Positions 22,430 through 33,994 of a stretch of DNA of 64,000 nt are shown piece by piece (the first letter of the stretch is position 1; the number at the start of each line of letters is the position of its first letter). Under the pieces are notes generated by a model. The model saw only the letters and a list, made by a program, of their open reading frames with translations. It was not told the DNA's origin and did not search any database. The position numbers and the translations under genes were made by a program. The stretch is from Sthenelais limicola (lineage: Eukaryota > Annelida > Polychaeta > Phyllodocida > Sigalionidae): assembly GCA_942159475.1 (NCBI GenBank), contig OW804100.1, positions 13,204,646 through 13,268,645 on the forward strand, read 5' to 3'.

Positions 22430-22857
22430 CTAAAGAAATCCTTGGTCTTAACTCAAGATAAGAGTTTTGTATGATTTGGGAAAAGCAATTAGAAAGAGAC
22501 ACTGAAATGGGCTTTTATTTTGTTTAAAATTATTTCCTAACCGAGTAAGATTATGGCCTTCCCTTTACCCAAAGACAAATGAACTTAGTTTAGATTGTGT
22601 GAAGTTCTTAGCGCTTGGGAACCACTGGCTGAAGCTTAACAAAGTTAACTTTGGCACATCATCACAATTCTCCAGAGCAACATTTAAGTAAATTATCCAA
22701 ACTTATATAGTATAGTATATATTACTCCGAATTGAAATACTTGGAATTAAGATAAGGGAGAATTATACTACATCTCACACTCTGTACTACCTCATTATGC
22801 CCTCAATCTCTTTCGCTTTTTCTACAAGGTCCTACTTTCTTTAGCCCTCACTGTCTT
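22430..22857. other. No gene seen
   Basis: AT-rich sequence leading into the polypyrimidine tract. Confidence 0.4.
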
Positions 22858-23375
22858 CTTTTCTTTCCTCCCTCCTCTCTCTTTCCCTCTTTCGCTCTCA
22901 AGGAAGTTTCCTTCTATCCTTCTTTTTCTCTTTTCCCCTGTCACTTTCCCTCTGTATTTCCTTCTCTCTTTCCTGTCCTCTTTCTTTCTTTCTTTCTTTC
23001 TTTTTGTCTTTCCCCTCTCATATTCCCCTTCTCTCTCTTTCCACTCTCACTTTCCCTTTCCCTCTTTCCCCCTCTCTCTCTTCCCGTCTCATGTCCCCCT
23101 TCTCTCTCTTTCTCTTTCTCTCTCTCTCTTCCTCCTTCTTTGTTTCCTTTCTCTCTCTCTCTTTCATTCTCTCTATTTCCCTCCTCGAGCTCTCTTTCTC
23201 CCCTTCACTTTACCTCTTTTCCTTCTCCTTCTCTCTTCCCCCCTCTCACTTTCCCTCTCTCTCCTTCTGTCTGTGTCTCTTTCAATCCACCTCCCCTTCG
23301 CGCTCTCTCACTTCTTCTCTCCTTCTATTGCTCGCCAGTGCCTCAGTGTCTATCTCAGTCTCACTACTTCTCCCT
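22858..23375. repeat. 0.5-kb polypyrimidine tract
   Basis: Nearly all C/T on the plus strand with CTCTCTTTC, TTTCTTTCTTTC and CCCCTCTCTC blocks. Ser/Phe/Leu/Pro-rich open frames (23004-23408, 23140-23388) are translations of the tract. Such tracts can adopt triplex (H-DNA) structure. Confidence 0.9.
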
Positions 23376-23408
23376 TCAGCTGCTATAAAAATTAGCCTAG
23401 CCGTTTGA

Positions 23409-24875
23409 CGACCTAAAGTAAGCCAATGCTTTAGCAGGCAAAGTGGCCAATTTCAAGGTACAAGTCAAGCAATGAATACAAATGCACACCCGCCATATTA
23501 CACCTCCAAGTCCTCATTATGAAACCATAGCCCATTTGTATTTGGCGCCATTTTGAATCAAACATGAGCAATCGAAAGCACATCAAAAAGCAGGAATTCC
23601 GTCGAGAGGAATTCCGGTCAAATCAAATACAGAGACAGATCGGAGCCACAATAATCTAACGCGTTCAATCCATTCTAATAACTTAAATCACTTTGTAACA
23701 CTTTTCCAAGAAGAGACTTGTTCCTATTAATGGATATTGTGTAATTTTGAGAAATTAAGGCATCTGATCATTCATTCGTGTTTCCTGGCCATTTGCACTT
23801 GCACTTCCGAATTTCTTCATCGTAATGAAAAGAATGATTATACATTCTATCATCTAGCAATTGGTGTCATGTCTTCAACCAAGATGATTTTTAGTCTAGA
23901 GGGGCGAGCACCATTAGTTAGAATTACAATGATTACAGTCCTGCGGCAAAACCGGAGCCAAGTATATCCCATAATCCCTCACTGCAGACATGCGCAGTGA
24001 CAACTAGGACTGCTCTATATTCACTGCTGGGGCACTTATACAACGCCCTCCCTCGCCTCATATCCCAACTAGTCTAAAAGCAATTTGTCTTAGAAAGCAA
24101 GAAAGTTTCTTTTATCCTCGTGTTTCTTCTATCCCTCTACATCCTCCACTAACTATAGCCACTCGTCCCTGTACCGAGGAAGGCGTCAATTGACGTATAT
24201 TTTGTAGTTTTATATTCTAGAAATGCAAACTCAAGAAATAAATCTTAAATGCAATGGAGTTTTCCACCTCCGTGTAGTGCAATTTATATGTATATATACG
24301 ACAGATGCTGAAATTAATATCTCATTAAGTTGTAGATTTTCTCAAATATTCAAGTGAATTTCATTTCATGTGCTGACTATTTGCATAGTTGCAACTACTA
24401 TATGGCTTCCTCATTAGGATTAAAAGGGACACAACCCAAAAGATTGCTGATATAGTTATATATATATAATATTATAGAGAAGTGAAGACAAAACACCCAA
24501 TGAATTTAATATTCTCCTCCGCATCCAAACACCCTCCTAACCCCCTCTCCCCCTACATCCACCAACCCCCTCCACACATACTCTCCGTCCCTAATTTACT
24601 CATTACATTGGAATGAAAAATATCTGGTTGCCTAATTTGCATGTGGTGCAGGGCAGTGATTGGCTGATAAAATAAACATGGCTGAAGTTCTCCCAAGATG
24701 CATGATTGCTAATTAAGGGTGCTCAATGGCATCCAGTATCATATCTAATTAGTGGCCTCTCGGCAAGCTCCCAGTCTATACGTCTAGTTTATTCATAACG
24801 TTATGGTAAATGTCTACCCGCTGATAGGGTCATGTGTATAAGGCGAGGCTGTTATAAGGTTCCTAGAGAAACACA
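23409..24875. other. No gene seen
   Basis: AT-rich unique sequence with a C-rich patch near 24515-24590. The 87-codon frame at 23737-24000 has no recognisable feature. Confidence 0.4.
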
Positions 24876-24930
24876 CTTAAAGCTGCCGTCTCACCTAATG
24901 TCCGATCAAAACATGAAATGTCATATTTTT
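24876..24930 (+). repeat. Copy of the TTAAAGCTG..GATCAAAA dispersed repeat
   Basis: CTTAAAGCTGCCGTCTCACC then TAATGTCCGATCAAAACATG, one of the three best copies of the family described at 8676. Confidence 0.6.
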
Positions 24931-26170
24931 GCCACATTCTTGTAACCAAGAAAGATACTGGGCATATACCGAAATTATCGATGTTTATGAACAATGTTTT
25001 AAAGACAGATTTTCTTTTTTCAGAGTAATTCTTCTTTGATTTACATAGATGGGAATGCAGCTTTATATAAAGGGTATAACCATTAGGTCTTATTGAGAAG
25101 CTTTTAAAACCCTTTTAACCGCAGAGGTTAATAGTAATCATTCTAGCAAGATTTTGCCTAGAATAGAATATCGAATTGCTCAGAGTGATTTTCTTTTTAA
25201 GATATTGGGTGTTATTACTTTTGATCAAAATGTTCTCTTTAGGAGGCATAGGATTTAAGAGTTACCCTTAATGAATGACAAGAGGATCATTGCTTTATCA
25301 AAATCAATTTGGGTAAAGTGAAGTGAGTATAAGGAAGTGATGTGTCTTTACTGGCTTTGAGTCTATAGGTCTAGCTTACTCATAACGTTATGGATCTACC
25401 ACTAAGAAGAACAATGTCTCCCAATCCTCTCACATATCTATAAATATCAGACATCAAGCAACCAATATTTAGATAGTATAGACTTACTACTCACTATTAA
25501 AAGAGAGCGAGAAAGTAAAACGAATTCCTCCACTTGGAGACCTCTCCTGAAAGCATTTGGCAGGATCAACTTGAATGTTCTATTTCTTTTCATTATAAGT
25601 GGGTTTAGTGCTAATGCATGTGTTTGTGGGTGGGTGGTGTGTTTGTGGGTGTGGGAAGGGGAGGGGGGGGGGGAGAAAGAAGAATGTGACAGTTGACCCA
25701 AATCAAACCAGTCTATTTACTAGGAACTAACAGCCTCCAATGATTCTTCCCGCATGGGGTATAGGCGGGCAACTGGTGACTGTAGTCATGTCAGCAAACG
25801 ATACACAAAGGGTGCAAGAGGGCTCAATTCTTCTAAATACCCAAAGATCAATCCATTATTATGAATATGAAAAATCTGTCTTAATTGATGAGTATACATT
25901 CTGACAGAATTAGCATATCATAGGTATATCAATGCAGAAATAGAATAGAAATGGTAACTTAACTAGAACATGTCCAGGGAAAGGTGTTTGATCAAAGCCC
26001 ATAATCACAAACTGTGTATGCAATAATAATGTATTCATATACTTCTCGGAATATGCTGTTTTGACTAATAAACAATCCTAAGAGGGTTATTATATGAATA
26101 ATAATTTCATGTATTCTAGGATTGGTATGCATAACGTTTAAAAGTAACCCAGATTGTACCTATAGCCTGA
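24931..26170. other. No gene seen
   Basis: AT-rich, with a GT-rich patch and G run near 25615-25676. Confidence 0.4.
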
Positions 26171-26400
26171 TTCATGTAAGAACACGATAATCTTTACTTA
26201 AGAGTTCCTTTGAGAGTTCTGTCGATCAGCTTAGATATATTCCCTTGCTAAACGGCTGGCAAGCAACCTTTAGGAAAGTAATTTGCTATACATACACGCA
26301 ATGCTATTTTTGTATTCTGACATTAGAAATTCCCTACCAAAGCCAGGATTAATAGCCTAGCAAACAATATTTTAAGTAAGGATTTGTAATGAGACATGCT
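26171..26400. mobile_element. MITE family with GCATAAAA-type body, copy 2 (decayed)
   Basis: CCTTGCTAAACGGCTGGCAAG, AACCTTTAGGAAAGTAATTTG and AGCCTAGCAAACAATATTTTA follow the order of copy 1 at 16739. The ends AATCTTTACTTAA and TTAAGTAAGGATT are still complementary. Confidence 0.6.
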
Positions 26401-26865
26401 CTAGGAGGTTTTTCCATATACTATTTACATTTTAAGAACGAAGCAAAGTACGACCAGAACCTGAATTATAAAGTTAGTTTTTTTTAAAAAAAACCGGAAC
26501 AAAATCCCTCCCCTGTCCGACCCCAGTTGCCATCTACCCTCGCCTTAATTGATACAGGGCTCACTAGATGGCATTAAGGTGTAGTATGGGCCTAGAATCT
26601 GGCAGGCCACAGTAAAAGTCAGATCGGATTAAACTTAGAGAAGTAACTCCCAAGGCCAGCTCTCCTTACCCCACATAGAGCAGTTGTAGAGATGCCATTA
26701 TCAGTCTTCATTGACCCAAGTCATACAGTGTGCGACAGAGCTGCTGCAGTTATTGGAAATAGTTCAATTGGATCATATTAAATGTGTCGTATATATAGTC
26801 CTGAGTTGTGGGACCTTTGCATATCTTTCCTTAATAAACGACAAGTCTCAAGTCTCATTGTTCCT
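26401..26865. other. No gene seen
   Basis: Short unique sequence between two MITE copies. Confidence 0.4.
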
Positions 26866-26904
26866 TTCTTAGCTATACTGTGCTTTGCTAGGCAGCTGGT
26901 ATAA

Positions 26905-27113
26905 GGGTGGTCCCCACTGGCTGCGGTAAGCTCTGCGGTAAGCTCTGCGGTAAGCCTTGCGATGGTGCTGTGTTGGTGAGAAGTGGCCAGTTTCTGAGTA
27001 CATGATTCTCTGACAATGTAGGCAGGACCTCGTCATTCCTCTCCACCTACAGAACCAGTATAAACCATCGCAAGGCTTACCGCAGAGCTTACCGTAGCCA
27101 GTGGAGACCACCC
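26905..27113. mobile_element. 209-bp MITE with GGGTGGTC..ACTGGCTGCGGTAAGC termini
   Basis: The left end GGGTGGTCCCCACTGGCTGC and the right end (reverse complement GGGTGGTCTCCACTGGCTAC) continue inward as GGTAAGCTCTGCGGTAAG, so almost the whole element is palindromic. TATAA flanks both sides. It sits inside the MITE copy 26866-28050 and shares its termini with 27186-28014. Confidence 0.85.
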
Positions 27114-27185
27114 TATAAGGAACTTTTAGGAAGAAATTTGCTAAACAGATGGCAATGCCAGTTATACCCAAGCAAGAAACACTAA

Positions 27186-28014
27186 AGGGGTGTCTCCACT
27201 GGCTGCGTTTGGTCTGCATTTGGCCTGCGTTTGGTCTGCGTTTCAAACTCTGCGGTTCTATCAAGATTATGTTGGAGCCGCAGACCAAACGCAGAGCTTA
27301 CCGCAGCGTCATTTAAAGGTCTCATTATTGCGATAGAGACTGCGGCTGGATATCCTTCCCGCGCTTGGTCAAGGCAGATGTCATTTATAACGCTTATATT
27401 TACCTCCATAAACAGCCAAAACTAGTATTCAAGTCAACTTCGCAGTGCGATGACTTCAAGATGTATAGATAACTATCTAAATGTTTTCCTGCAGATTTGT
27501 GGTTCTGCGTTTTTTCGATTGAATCTATATAATATTGAATATGTTATTGGCCTGAAATGAAATACAGAACAACAAGAATAACTATTCTGGCCATGACGTA
27601 GGCCCTCAAAAAATGTTTATCTAGAATTGAATTACAAAACCCTGGATGAAATAAAGGATAAAATAGATGTATCACCGCGTTGATTAGTAACTACAAACCA
27701 ATCGCAATTGAACCGCAAATCAGTCTCCATTACGAATTTCAATCGCAACCCTTGCATTAGAGTCCTAATCACATCGCAGGGGTCCTTCAATCGCAGAAAA
27801 TATTCAACATGCTGAAAAATTGCAACGACAATCGCAGCACATAAAACTGACAATCCCAGCCGCAAATCAACCCCAATCCAGTCGCAGATCCAATCGCAGG
27901 ACAGGTCTCCATTGCCACGTTTGGTCTGCACATGAACTGCGCTGGAATAAATGTCCCTGATTTTGTATCGCAATGGTTACCGCAGAGCTTACCGCAGCCA
28001 GTGGAGACCCCACT
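27186..28014. mobile_element. 829-bp element, CTCCACTGGCTGCG termini, TAA target duplication
   Basis: The left end AGGGGTGTCTCCACTGGCTG and the right end (reverse complement AGTGGGGTCTCCACTGGCTG) are terminal inverted repeats. TAA flanks each side (27183-27185 and 28015-28017), matching the 3-bp TWA duplication of PIF/Harbinger elements. The interior is rich in TCGCA/CGCAG words. The short minus frames (27632-27973, 27787-28032) show no transposase motif, so it is probably a non-autonomous derivative. Confidence 0.75.
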
Positions 28015-28200
28015 TAACTTAGCAAGGAGCATTTTTATGCAATAGGCCCCAGGGTATAGTCAATATGATTCGCGTTCAAATCCGATACGTGATGTATGTT
28101 GATGGATGGTTCCTTGAAATTTCCGAAGAGTCCGTTCATGAAGAGAGGATACAGCTTTCTTACCAATGATATAGATTGATTATGGGTAGAGTTGCTTTAA

Positions 28201-29307
28201 AGGCAAACGCTACTATTCACTGCCACGCCCCCCTTTTCCATATACCAAATATACGGGCATTTTACGTACTATTGCTTTAGCACTGCAGTCTATGAGGAAA
28301 CGGCCCATTTTTTCATGTTTTATAGTATAAAACAAACAGTTAATGGCTACTCCTACTGTCCCAAAACTTTCTACACATATAGTGCAGGTTATATACTACA
28401 CATTAAAAGGAAAAAAAATATATGTCATCGAGTTAGATTTTTTTTTATAGCTGTCTGAAATAGACATGTTTGGGGAACTGAGCTAACTGTGGGTACCCTC
28501 AGTTGTACCCATTTAGTATGCAAGTCTATTGGGAAGTGCTGCATTTTTCTTTCACGGTTTTGGGAATAAAACAAAAATGAAAACTCCTAATGTCCCAAAA
28601 TTTTCTACACATATAGTGCAGGTAATATTCTACACATATATAGGGAAAAAAATGTATGTCATCACGCTAAAAAAATAATTGTAGCTGTTTGAAATAGACA
28701 TGTTTAGGAAACATAGAACACATTGAAACAGCAGATTTTATGGTTGTCATGCCATGTTTCAAAGCCCCATAATTCAGAAACTAGCACGGTGACCCATTAT
28801 TTTTTTTCCAGTTTTATGAACACACATACTTCAAGAACCATATACTAAAGAATCAGAAAAATGACATTTAATTTCGATGTGAGAGAAAAAAAATGTTTTT
28901 ATTAAATTAGTGAAAAAAAAGTGGGTTTTTTCGAGTTTTTAATTTAAAATTTGCATTTCATATTTTTTGTTTTCAGAATAAAAATAACCATGCATTCTAT
29001 AAAAAAGAGGCATAGAATTATTGGCAAAATAATACTCTCTCTAAAACTGTTAACCTTACTTAAATTGAGGGAATATAAATAGCAAATATGAACTATGAAG
29101 TCGAGGTACTCCAAAATGAGCCCCCCTTTTGATCCTCATTGGTTCTTTTGAGATACCAACTTTTGAAGCACTCTAATTAAAAATTGAGCATGGTGACCCA
29201 TTGATTTTTTTTCATCTTTATGACCAGAAACACTTCAAGAATCAAATTTCAAAGTTTCAGAAAAATGACATTTATTTTCATTTTCCACTAGATAGTAGCG
29301 TTTGCCT
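28201..29307. mobile_element. 1.1-kb inverted-repeat element, AGGCAAACGCTACTAT ends, TTAA target
   Basis: The 16-bp terminus AGGCAAACGCTACTAT is repeated as an exact inverse at the right end, and TTAA flanks both sides (28197-28200 and 29308-29311). The interior is not coding and contains diverged direct duplications: TCCCAAAACTTTCTACACAT..ATAGTGCAGGT near 28359 and again near 28593; TCAGAAAAATGACATTTA near 28854 and 29257. The superfamily is not settled: TTAA suggests piggyBac, but the terminus does not start CCC. Confidence 0.8.
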
Positions 29308-29344
29308 TTAATAGAGATCTGTACCATTTTAGTTTGGGGTAACT

Positions 29345-29455
29345 TCCAGTTACATATTATACCCATTGGATCTGACGTGGGGCTATTACATAATGGTTTA
29401 CAAGTGTTAAACAACAAGTGGTTTAACGGGAAGAGGTTCAGTGTAATAGATGCGC
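29345..29455 (+). repeat. Dispersed repeat (relative at 55848-55935)
   Basis: TTGGATCTGACGTGGGGCTAT, CATAAT, GTTTAACGGGAAG and GTTCAGTGTAAT recur in order at 55848-55935 as TTGGATTTGACGTGGGGTAAT, CATAAT, GTTTAATGGAAAG and GTTCAGTGCAAC. Confidence 0.65.
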
Positions 29456-30639
29456 TTATATATTACCTCCAACATTGCTTTACATGACTATACAATTTTC
29501 TTTAGATTACTAAGGGCAATATACAAAATAGTTGTTTATACTAATAAAACAGTCGCTTAGAATATTACACTGGTTGTGTTCGATAATCATGTCCTTGCAT
29601 ATCCTTCTCTCCCTCTGTCTCTCTCCCGTTCGTCTTTTCCTATGTTGTTTTCTCACACTCTTCGTAGAAAACTGAACACATAGACAACCTTACTTGCATT
29701 CCACCTGACTTCAATCTGTGATGACTGCAATTCTACTACTGTTTTTTATTCTCCCTCTCTCTTTCCCCCTCTGGCAAAGGGCCCGCTTTCGTGACATTGG
29801 AGACCCAGGCAGATAGAACCTATCACAAGTCATGGATTTTCTTGCCATTTCTCCGAGGGACTGATTCAATTGATAAAGACTTGAAGAACAAATTGCATCC
29901 AATTCACTACCTATTTTACATCGATTTCCCATGGGTGTCTGACACCAAAAGTGTGAAAGAAGAGATATTTGAAAATAACAGACCTCGCTGGTCTCAAGTC
30001 TCATTCTAAATAACTTGGGGACTCGATGACATTTTCCATACGGGAGGTTTATTAATTTCAAATTGTTTTTCTTTACCCGAATCCACTTTGGCCTACGCAA
30101 TGTACGGTAGAATCTATATAAGATATAACATACACCCTGTGATTGATTCGCAATCCCATACTTGCAAGTTGCTTTATACATATATATATTGGATAGGAAA
30201 TATTATTTAATGGGCAGATACTTTTTCGGAAGTTGTATGATTTTAGCCCTATTATTATTCATCAACAGTCAATGAAAAGTATTCAAATTTATTTGGGTCT
30301 GTCGTATGTGAGTGTTGTAGCCGGAAAGAAATTTTTAAAACATGTTTTTGTATCACTCTATGTGAAACCATCTCCCAGGAACTGAAAAAATTGTCTATTT
30401 CATAACAATAGTTGTTTTAAACATGGGAAATATGCTTTTTGACAGTTTCGGGTTAGGAAAACCCGTTTTCCTGCTATTATAAGCTTTTTTTGTCAAAAAA
30501 TCCTAAAAATGTAAGATATGATGAAAAAAAATGGTAAGATTTTTTTTTAGGTAGGGTAAGGTTTTTCTAGGTAGGGTGGCAGGGGGGTAAATCGGAAACA
30601 CACCTATTTCTTTTTGCCTTACAATAAGGGGCTATATAT
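29456..30639. other. No gene seen
   Basis: Holds a 156-codon minus-strand open frame (29711-30181) overlapped by a 72-codon plus frame. Neither translation shows a domain, signal peptide or membrane segment, and no splice context was convincing. Confidence 0.35.
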
Positions 30640-30690
30640 GACAATTCAATTCAATTCAATTCAAGAATTCTTTTATTTTGTATAGATGTT
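30640..30690 (-). repeat. LINE 3' terminus, minus strand
   Basis: On the minus strand AAAATAAAAGAATTCTTG is followed by (AATTG)n. The LINE at 44770-47437 ends GCAATAAAGAATTCTTG followed by AATTGAATTGA, so the two ends belong to related elements. The sequence beyond about 30690 does not resemble the 3' UTR of the longer copy. Confidence 0.65.
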
Positions 30691-31457
30691 ACATACAAAT
30701 ACAGGTAGCTGCGTCTATCATGATAGCAGTATCATTTCCTCCAACGAGTGCCTTTATCGAATTCAATTAATTTGGTGAAGTTACAAGTTCATAAAGTTTC
30801 AGTTATAAGCATAGGGGAGCCGAGAACTACGGCTATAAATGAAAGTAAAAATATGGCTCCAGTCTTTATAACAAGCTGGCGATAACAACAACCCTGAGAC
30901 TAAGTATAGCCTGATAGTAGGGTAACAATAACAGTAACAACGAATGACTAAGTATAGCCCTGAGCATACTAAAAGACTATTATCATAGTGACGGTCTGGT
31001 CCGAAAAATGTTAATACACTCGAGATTACGATCACATTGTTAGAAGTCTTTCCGAGGGGCAGCCGTGAATCTTAACTCTGTATTGACATCTTGATATTTT
31101 ATGTTTATGAGTCACAGTATTAGACACGAGGTATGGTAATAACGAACAACATTATCAGGGACTGTAAGATGCTGAATAATGTAATAACAAGGTTGTTTAG
31201 TTCAGTTGCTGGGGTAGTATACTTCCAGCTGTAGTTGTACCGTGCTTTACCAGACTGTTTGGTTCAGCTACTATAGCGCCTCTTTAACTCCTGGGGCAGT
31301 ATACTACAGATGAGAGGAACTACACCCAACTCAAGCCCACCCAGCTACACACAATTCTTTTCGAATATTAGCTATGGATCCTTAACCTGCATAGTGGCAC
31401 AGACATCCATTGGTGCCCAATCAACAGGCACTGGAGTAGAGGATAAATGGTCATACG
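30691..31457. other. No gene seen; small direct repeats
   Basis: GACTAAGTATAGCC recurs near 30898 and 30947, and a TAGTTCAG..GGGGTAGTATACT block near 31198 recurs loosely near 31261-31302. These may belong to the LINE 3' region. Confidence 0.4.
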
Positions 31458-31532
31458 GCGGGGTTTAAACCCACAACCTTCTCATGTCTCTGGGGCCAAA
31501 GCCAGTACCTAATACATCATGGCGCCACCTCA
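31458..31532 (-). repeat. tRNA-like SINE head, minus strand
   Basis: On the minus strand GGTGGCGCCATGATGTATTA is followed by GGTACTGGCTTTGGC and then GGTTGTGGGTTTAAACCCCG, whose GGTTTAAACCC fits a degenerate B box. tRNA-like spacing supports a SINE over chance. Confidence 0.45.
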
Positions 31533-31786
31533 CCCCACATAATATGAGCCGACCCGCCACTGCACGGACAGTCCAACCAACCGATTATGCAGCAGAAATC
31601 CATCGGTTGCCTAACTGATCAAATCAAACATAGCTGGATTTATTTGGTTAGCATCCGCCCTGTCCGAACAGCTGGCTGATTCCTAACTGAAGCCAAAATC
31701 TGTTGGCCTGTCTGTCCAGAACTAAGAGATCTAATCTTGGAGAGAGTGAGTCTAGGATAGCTAAGCAAGCACAGATTTAGATGCCA

Positions 31787-31855
31787 CTGCCACTTTAAAT
31801 AACAGATCTATACTTGGAGAGACAGACCAGAGTCTAGGACATCTTGGTAAGCACA
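31787..31855 (+). repeat. Direct repeat, about 70 bp, copy 1
   Basis: ACTGCCACTTTAAATAACAG, ATACTTGGAGAGACAGACCA and GTCTAGGACATCTTGGTAAGC recur at 32391-32458 with few changes. A poorer third copy starts near 31725 (CTAATCTTGGAGAGAGTGAG). Confidence 0.8.
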
Positions 31856-32256
31856 AAGAGGAGGGAGGAGGCACATAGGGAAGTCACGTAGGCAATCAGG
31901 CATTGACACTTGTCCACTATTGTTTTGCCTTATGGCTCTACTCCCAATTACCGCCCGTGACAGCAACTCCTTCTCTTCCTCTCCCTCCCCCGCTCCTCTA
32001 CACTACTCTACTCTACTGGGTGCAATGTCGCTGATTTCAATGGTTCCTTTTTCAATAAATTGTTATTGAATTCTCCTTTCATTCGAGATGATATTCCCAT
32101 CCAAGTCCTAGATTGAGGACATACATTGTGCAGACTTATCACACTGTTACAACCATCATAAAAATAAAACAAATTATTACTTATATTTTACACCACAAAC
32201 CTTACATTTTATCAAATCAAAATAATAACATTTTAAGTCCCAAACTGCATTGTGTT
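31856..32256. other. No gene seen
   Basis: Unique sequence between two direct-repeat copies. Confidence 0.4.
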
Positions 32257-32257
32257 C

Positions 32258-32354
32258 CTGATTTTGCTAATATAATGCCATTTACATATATGTAAATGAC
32301 ATTACATTAGCGAAATTACCTACCTGTATATATATTTATATATACAGGTAGGTA
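32258..32354. repeat. Two adjacent palindromes
   Basis: First, GATTTTGCTAATATAATGCC pairs imperfectly with GACATTACATTAGCGAAATT around the perfect centre CATTTACATATATGTAAATG. Immediately after, TACCTACCTGTATATAT at 32317 pairs with ATATATACAGGTAGGTA ending at 32354. Confidence 0.8.
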
Positions 32355-32390
32355 AAGGATACTGTGCTTCAATTTATTGACGTAACAAGG

Positions 32391-32458
32391 TACTGCCACT
32401 TTAGATAACATATACTTGGAGAGACAGACAAGAGCCTAGGACATCTTGGTAAGCAGAA
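32391..32458 (+). repeat. Direct repeat, copy 2
   Basis: Matches 31787-31855. The pair frames the two palindromes at 32258-32354 and about 530 bp of unique sequence. Confidence 0.8.
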
Positions 32459-33938
32459 CTCACCAATTACCACCTGTACCTTCAAGGGACCTCATTTCAA
32501 AATGGACAGCGCAACCATATAATGTAAGTCTTATCATATTCGGTTATTTACAGCAACGAGTTTAAATTAATTTACTCTCGTTGCTTACAACCAGTGATGT
32601 GCACTGATAACATAGTAGTAGTGCAACAACACAGTACTTGGAGGGTCTTTTGTATATTAAAAACAGAACAACAAATAGTACATGTACAGGAGTGGATCAG
32701 AGGTGTTGACATGGTCTAGAATACCTATTTGATTGACTGATCGCATCTTTTAAGCAGGAAAGAAAGATAGCTGTCCCTTTGTACTAAGGGTATATATGTA
32801 CTTCATGATGTCACTTTAACAGTCGGTGTTGGCAAAATATGAAAGCCAAGGAGGAGGTAGCAATGTGCTAGAAGTCTAATGCAAGAAGTCAATTGGATAA
32901 ACATCCAGATGTGGCTGGTAGTTATTGGGACAGGGGCCTGAAGCAACTGCTCAGGACTGCTCTTATTGCTCTAGTGAGATCGACTCTCATAACGTGTAAT
33001 GAAGGAAGAGACGAAGTGTGAGGGAAATTCAATAATATTTTCATTTACAACCACGAAATTGTTGTCAGGAATTATGTAGTCGTCGCAACATTGCTTGAAT
33101 AAGTTTAATTAATGGGAGAGAAAGATATTATATCACAGAGAAAAGACTTCTGCCACGACAGACGTGCTGACTCCGTACTCACGTAAACAAGTAAAGCTTT
33201 GATCATAATCCTGATTTACCAATCAATCAATATAGGAAACGTTTAATACGTAATTCTGTAATGAATATAATGACTTATACGTTAACCTTTTTCAACTTAA
33301 GCTGAGAACAGCATTATCTTGATATGAGCTTAATGACAGAACCCCAAATAAAATAAAATTGTATGTGCAGTCCCTTTGTACTAATAAGGGCATATTCCAA
33401 AATGGATAGCATATATATCCTGGGATTAGGCTACATCACCCTATATATGTTACACGTTCAGTGTGAAATTTTCCAAGTTTTTATCAGTAATAAGTACTGA
33501 CAGTTATTGTGGAATCAAGTAACTGACTAGAATCCTCCTGTGTCTTTATTAATGACGGTATAGCTCATTAGAGACATTTTTTTCTTAAATCATTTCCAAA
33601 CCCAGCATAATTGACATACCTAATGTCTTCATGCGTTGACTGACATCATCCATCATATCAAATGGCCAAGATAAAGCTTCTTTGGGATGAATTACAATGA
33701 AAAGTGTTTCTAGGTGTCTTCCTGCTATATAAACATGCGCTGCCCTAATCTATATCTATCAAGATGCCCGGAGGGGGGAGGTGTTAGTATAAGATATAGT
33801 GTGTGTGGATGGTTTCTGCTGGAGATGCATCCCATCAATAAAATACTGGTCAGCCATGACTCACTATCACTTGCTGATCCTAGTGAAGACAACCTAGCAT
33901 ACGCTGTTACTATTTGTAGTTTAATGTCTCCTAGTTCT
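32459..33938. other. No gene seen
   Basis: AT-rich. The opposed open frames 33714-33977 and 33725-33964 overlap almost completely and neither has a recognisable feature. Confidence 0.4.
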
Positions 33939-33994
33939 GGTAAAGCTGTACTCTCAGTTAACATCTGCCCAAACTAAAGATCTTCTACTTTTCG
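33939..33994 (+). repeat. Copy of the TTAAAGCTG..GCTAACATC dispersed repeat
   Basis: GGTAAAGCTGTACTCTCAGT then TAACATCTGCCC fits the family described at 8676. Confidence 0.5.

Larger units (their letters stand above)
26866..28050. mobile_element. MITE copy 3, split by two younger MITEs
   Basis: The pieces TTTGCTAGGCAGCTGG (before 26904), AGGAACTTTTAGGAAGAAATTTG (after 27118), AAGCAAGAAACAC (before 27183) and CTTAGCAAGGAGC..TTTTTATGCAATAGGCC (after 28017) together follow the order of copy 1 at 16739-16940. Removing 26905-27113 and 27186-28014 with one target copy each restores the family spacing. Confidence 0.75.

Noticed and set aside
23004..23408. 134-codon Ser/Leu/Phe-rich frame
   Set aside because: Direct translation of a polypyrimidine tract.
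29711..30181. 156-codon minus-strand frame
   Set aside because: Longest non-repeat frame outside the LINE, but with no domain, signal peptide, codon pattern or splice sites, and overlapped by an opposite frame. Left uncalled; a protein search would settle it.
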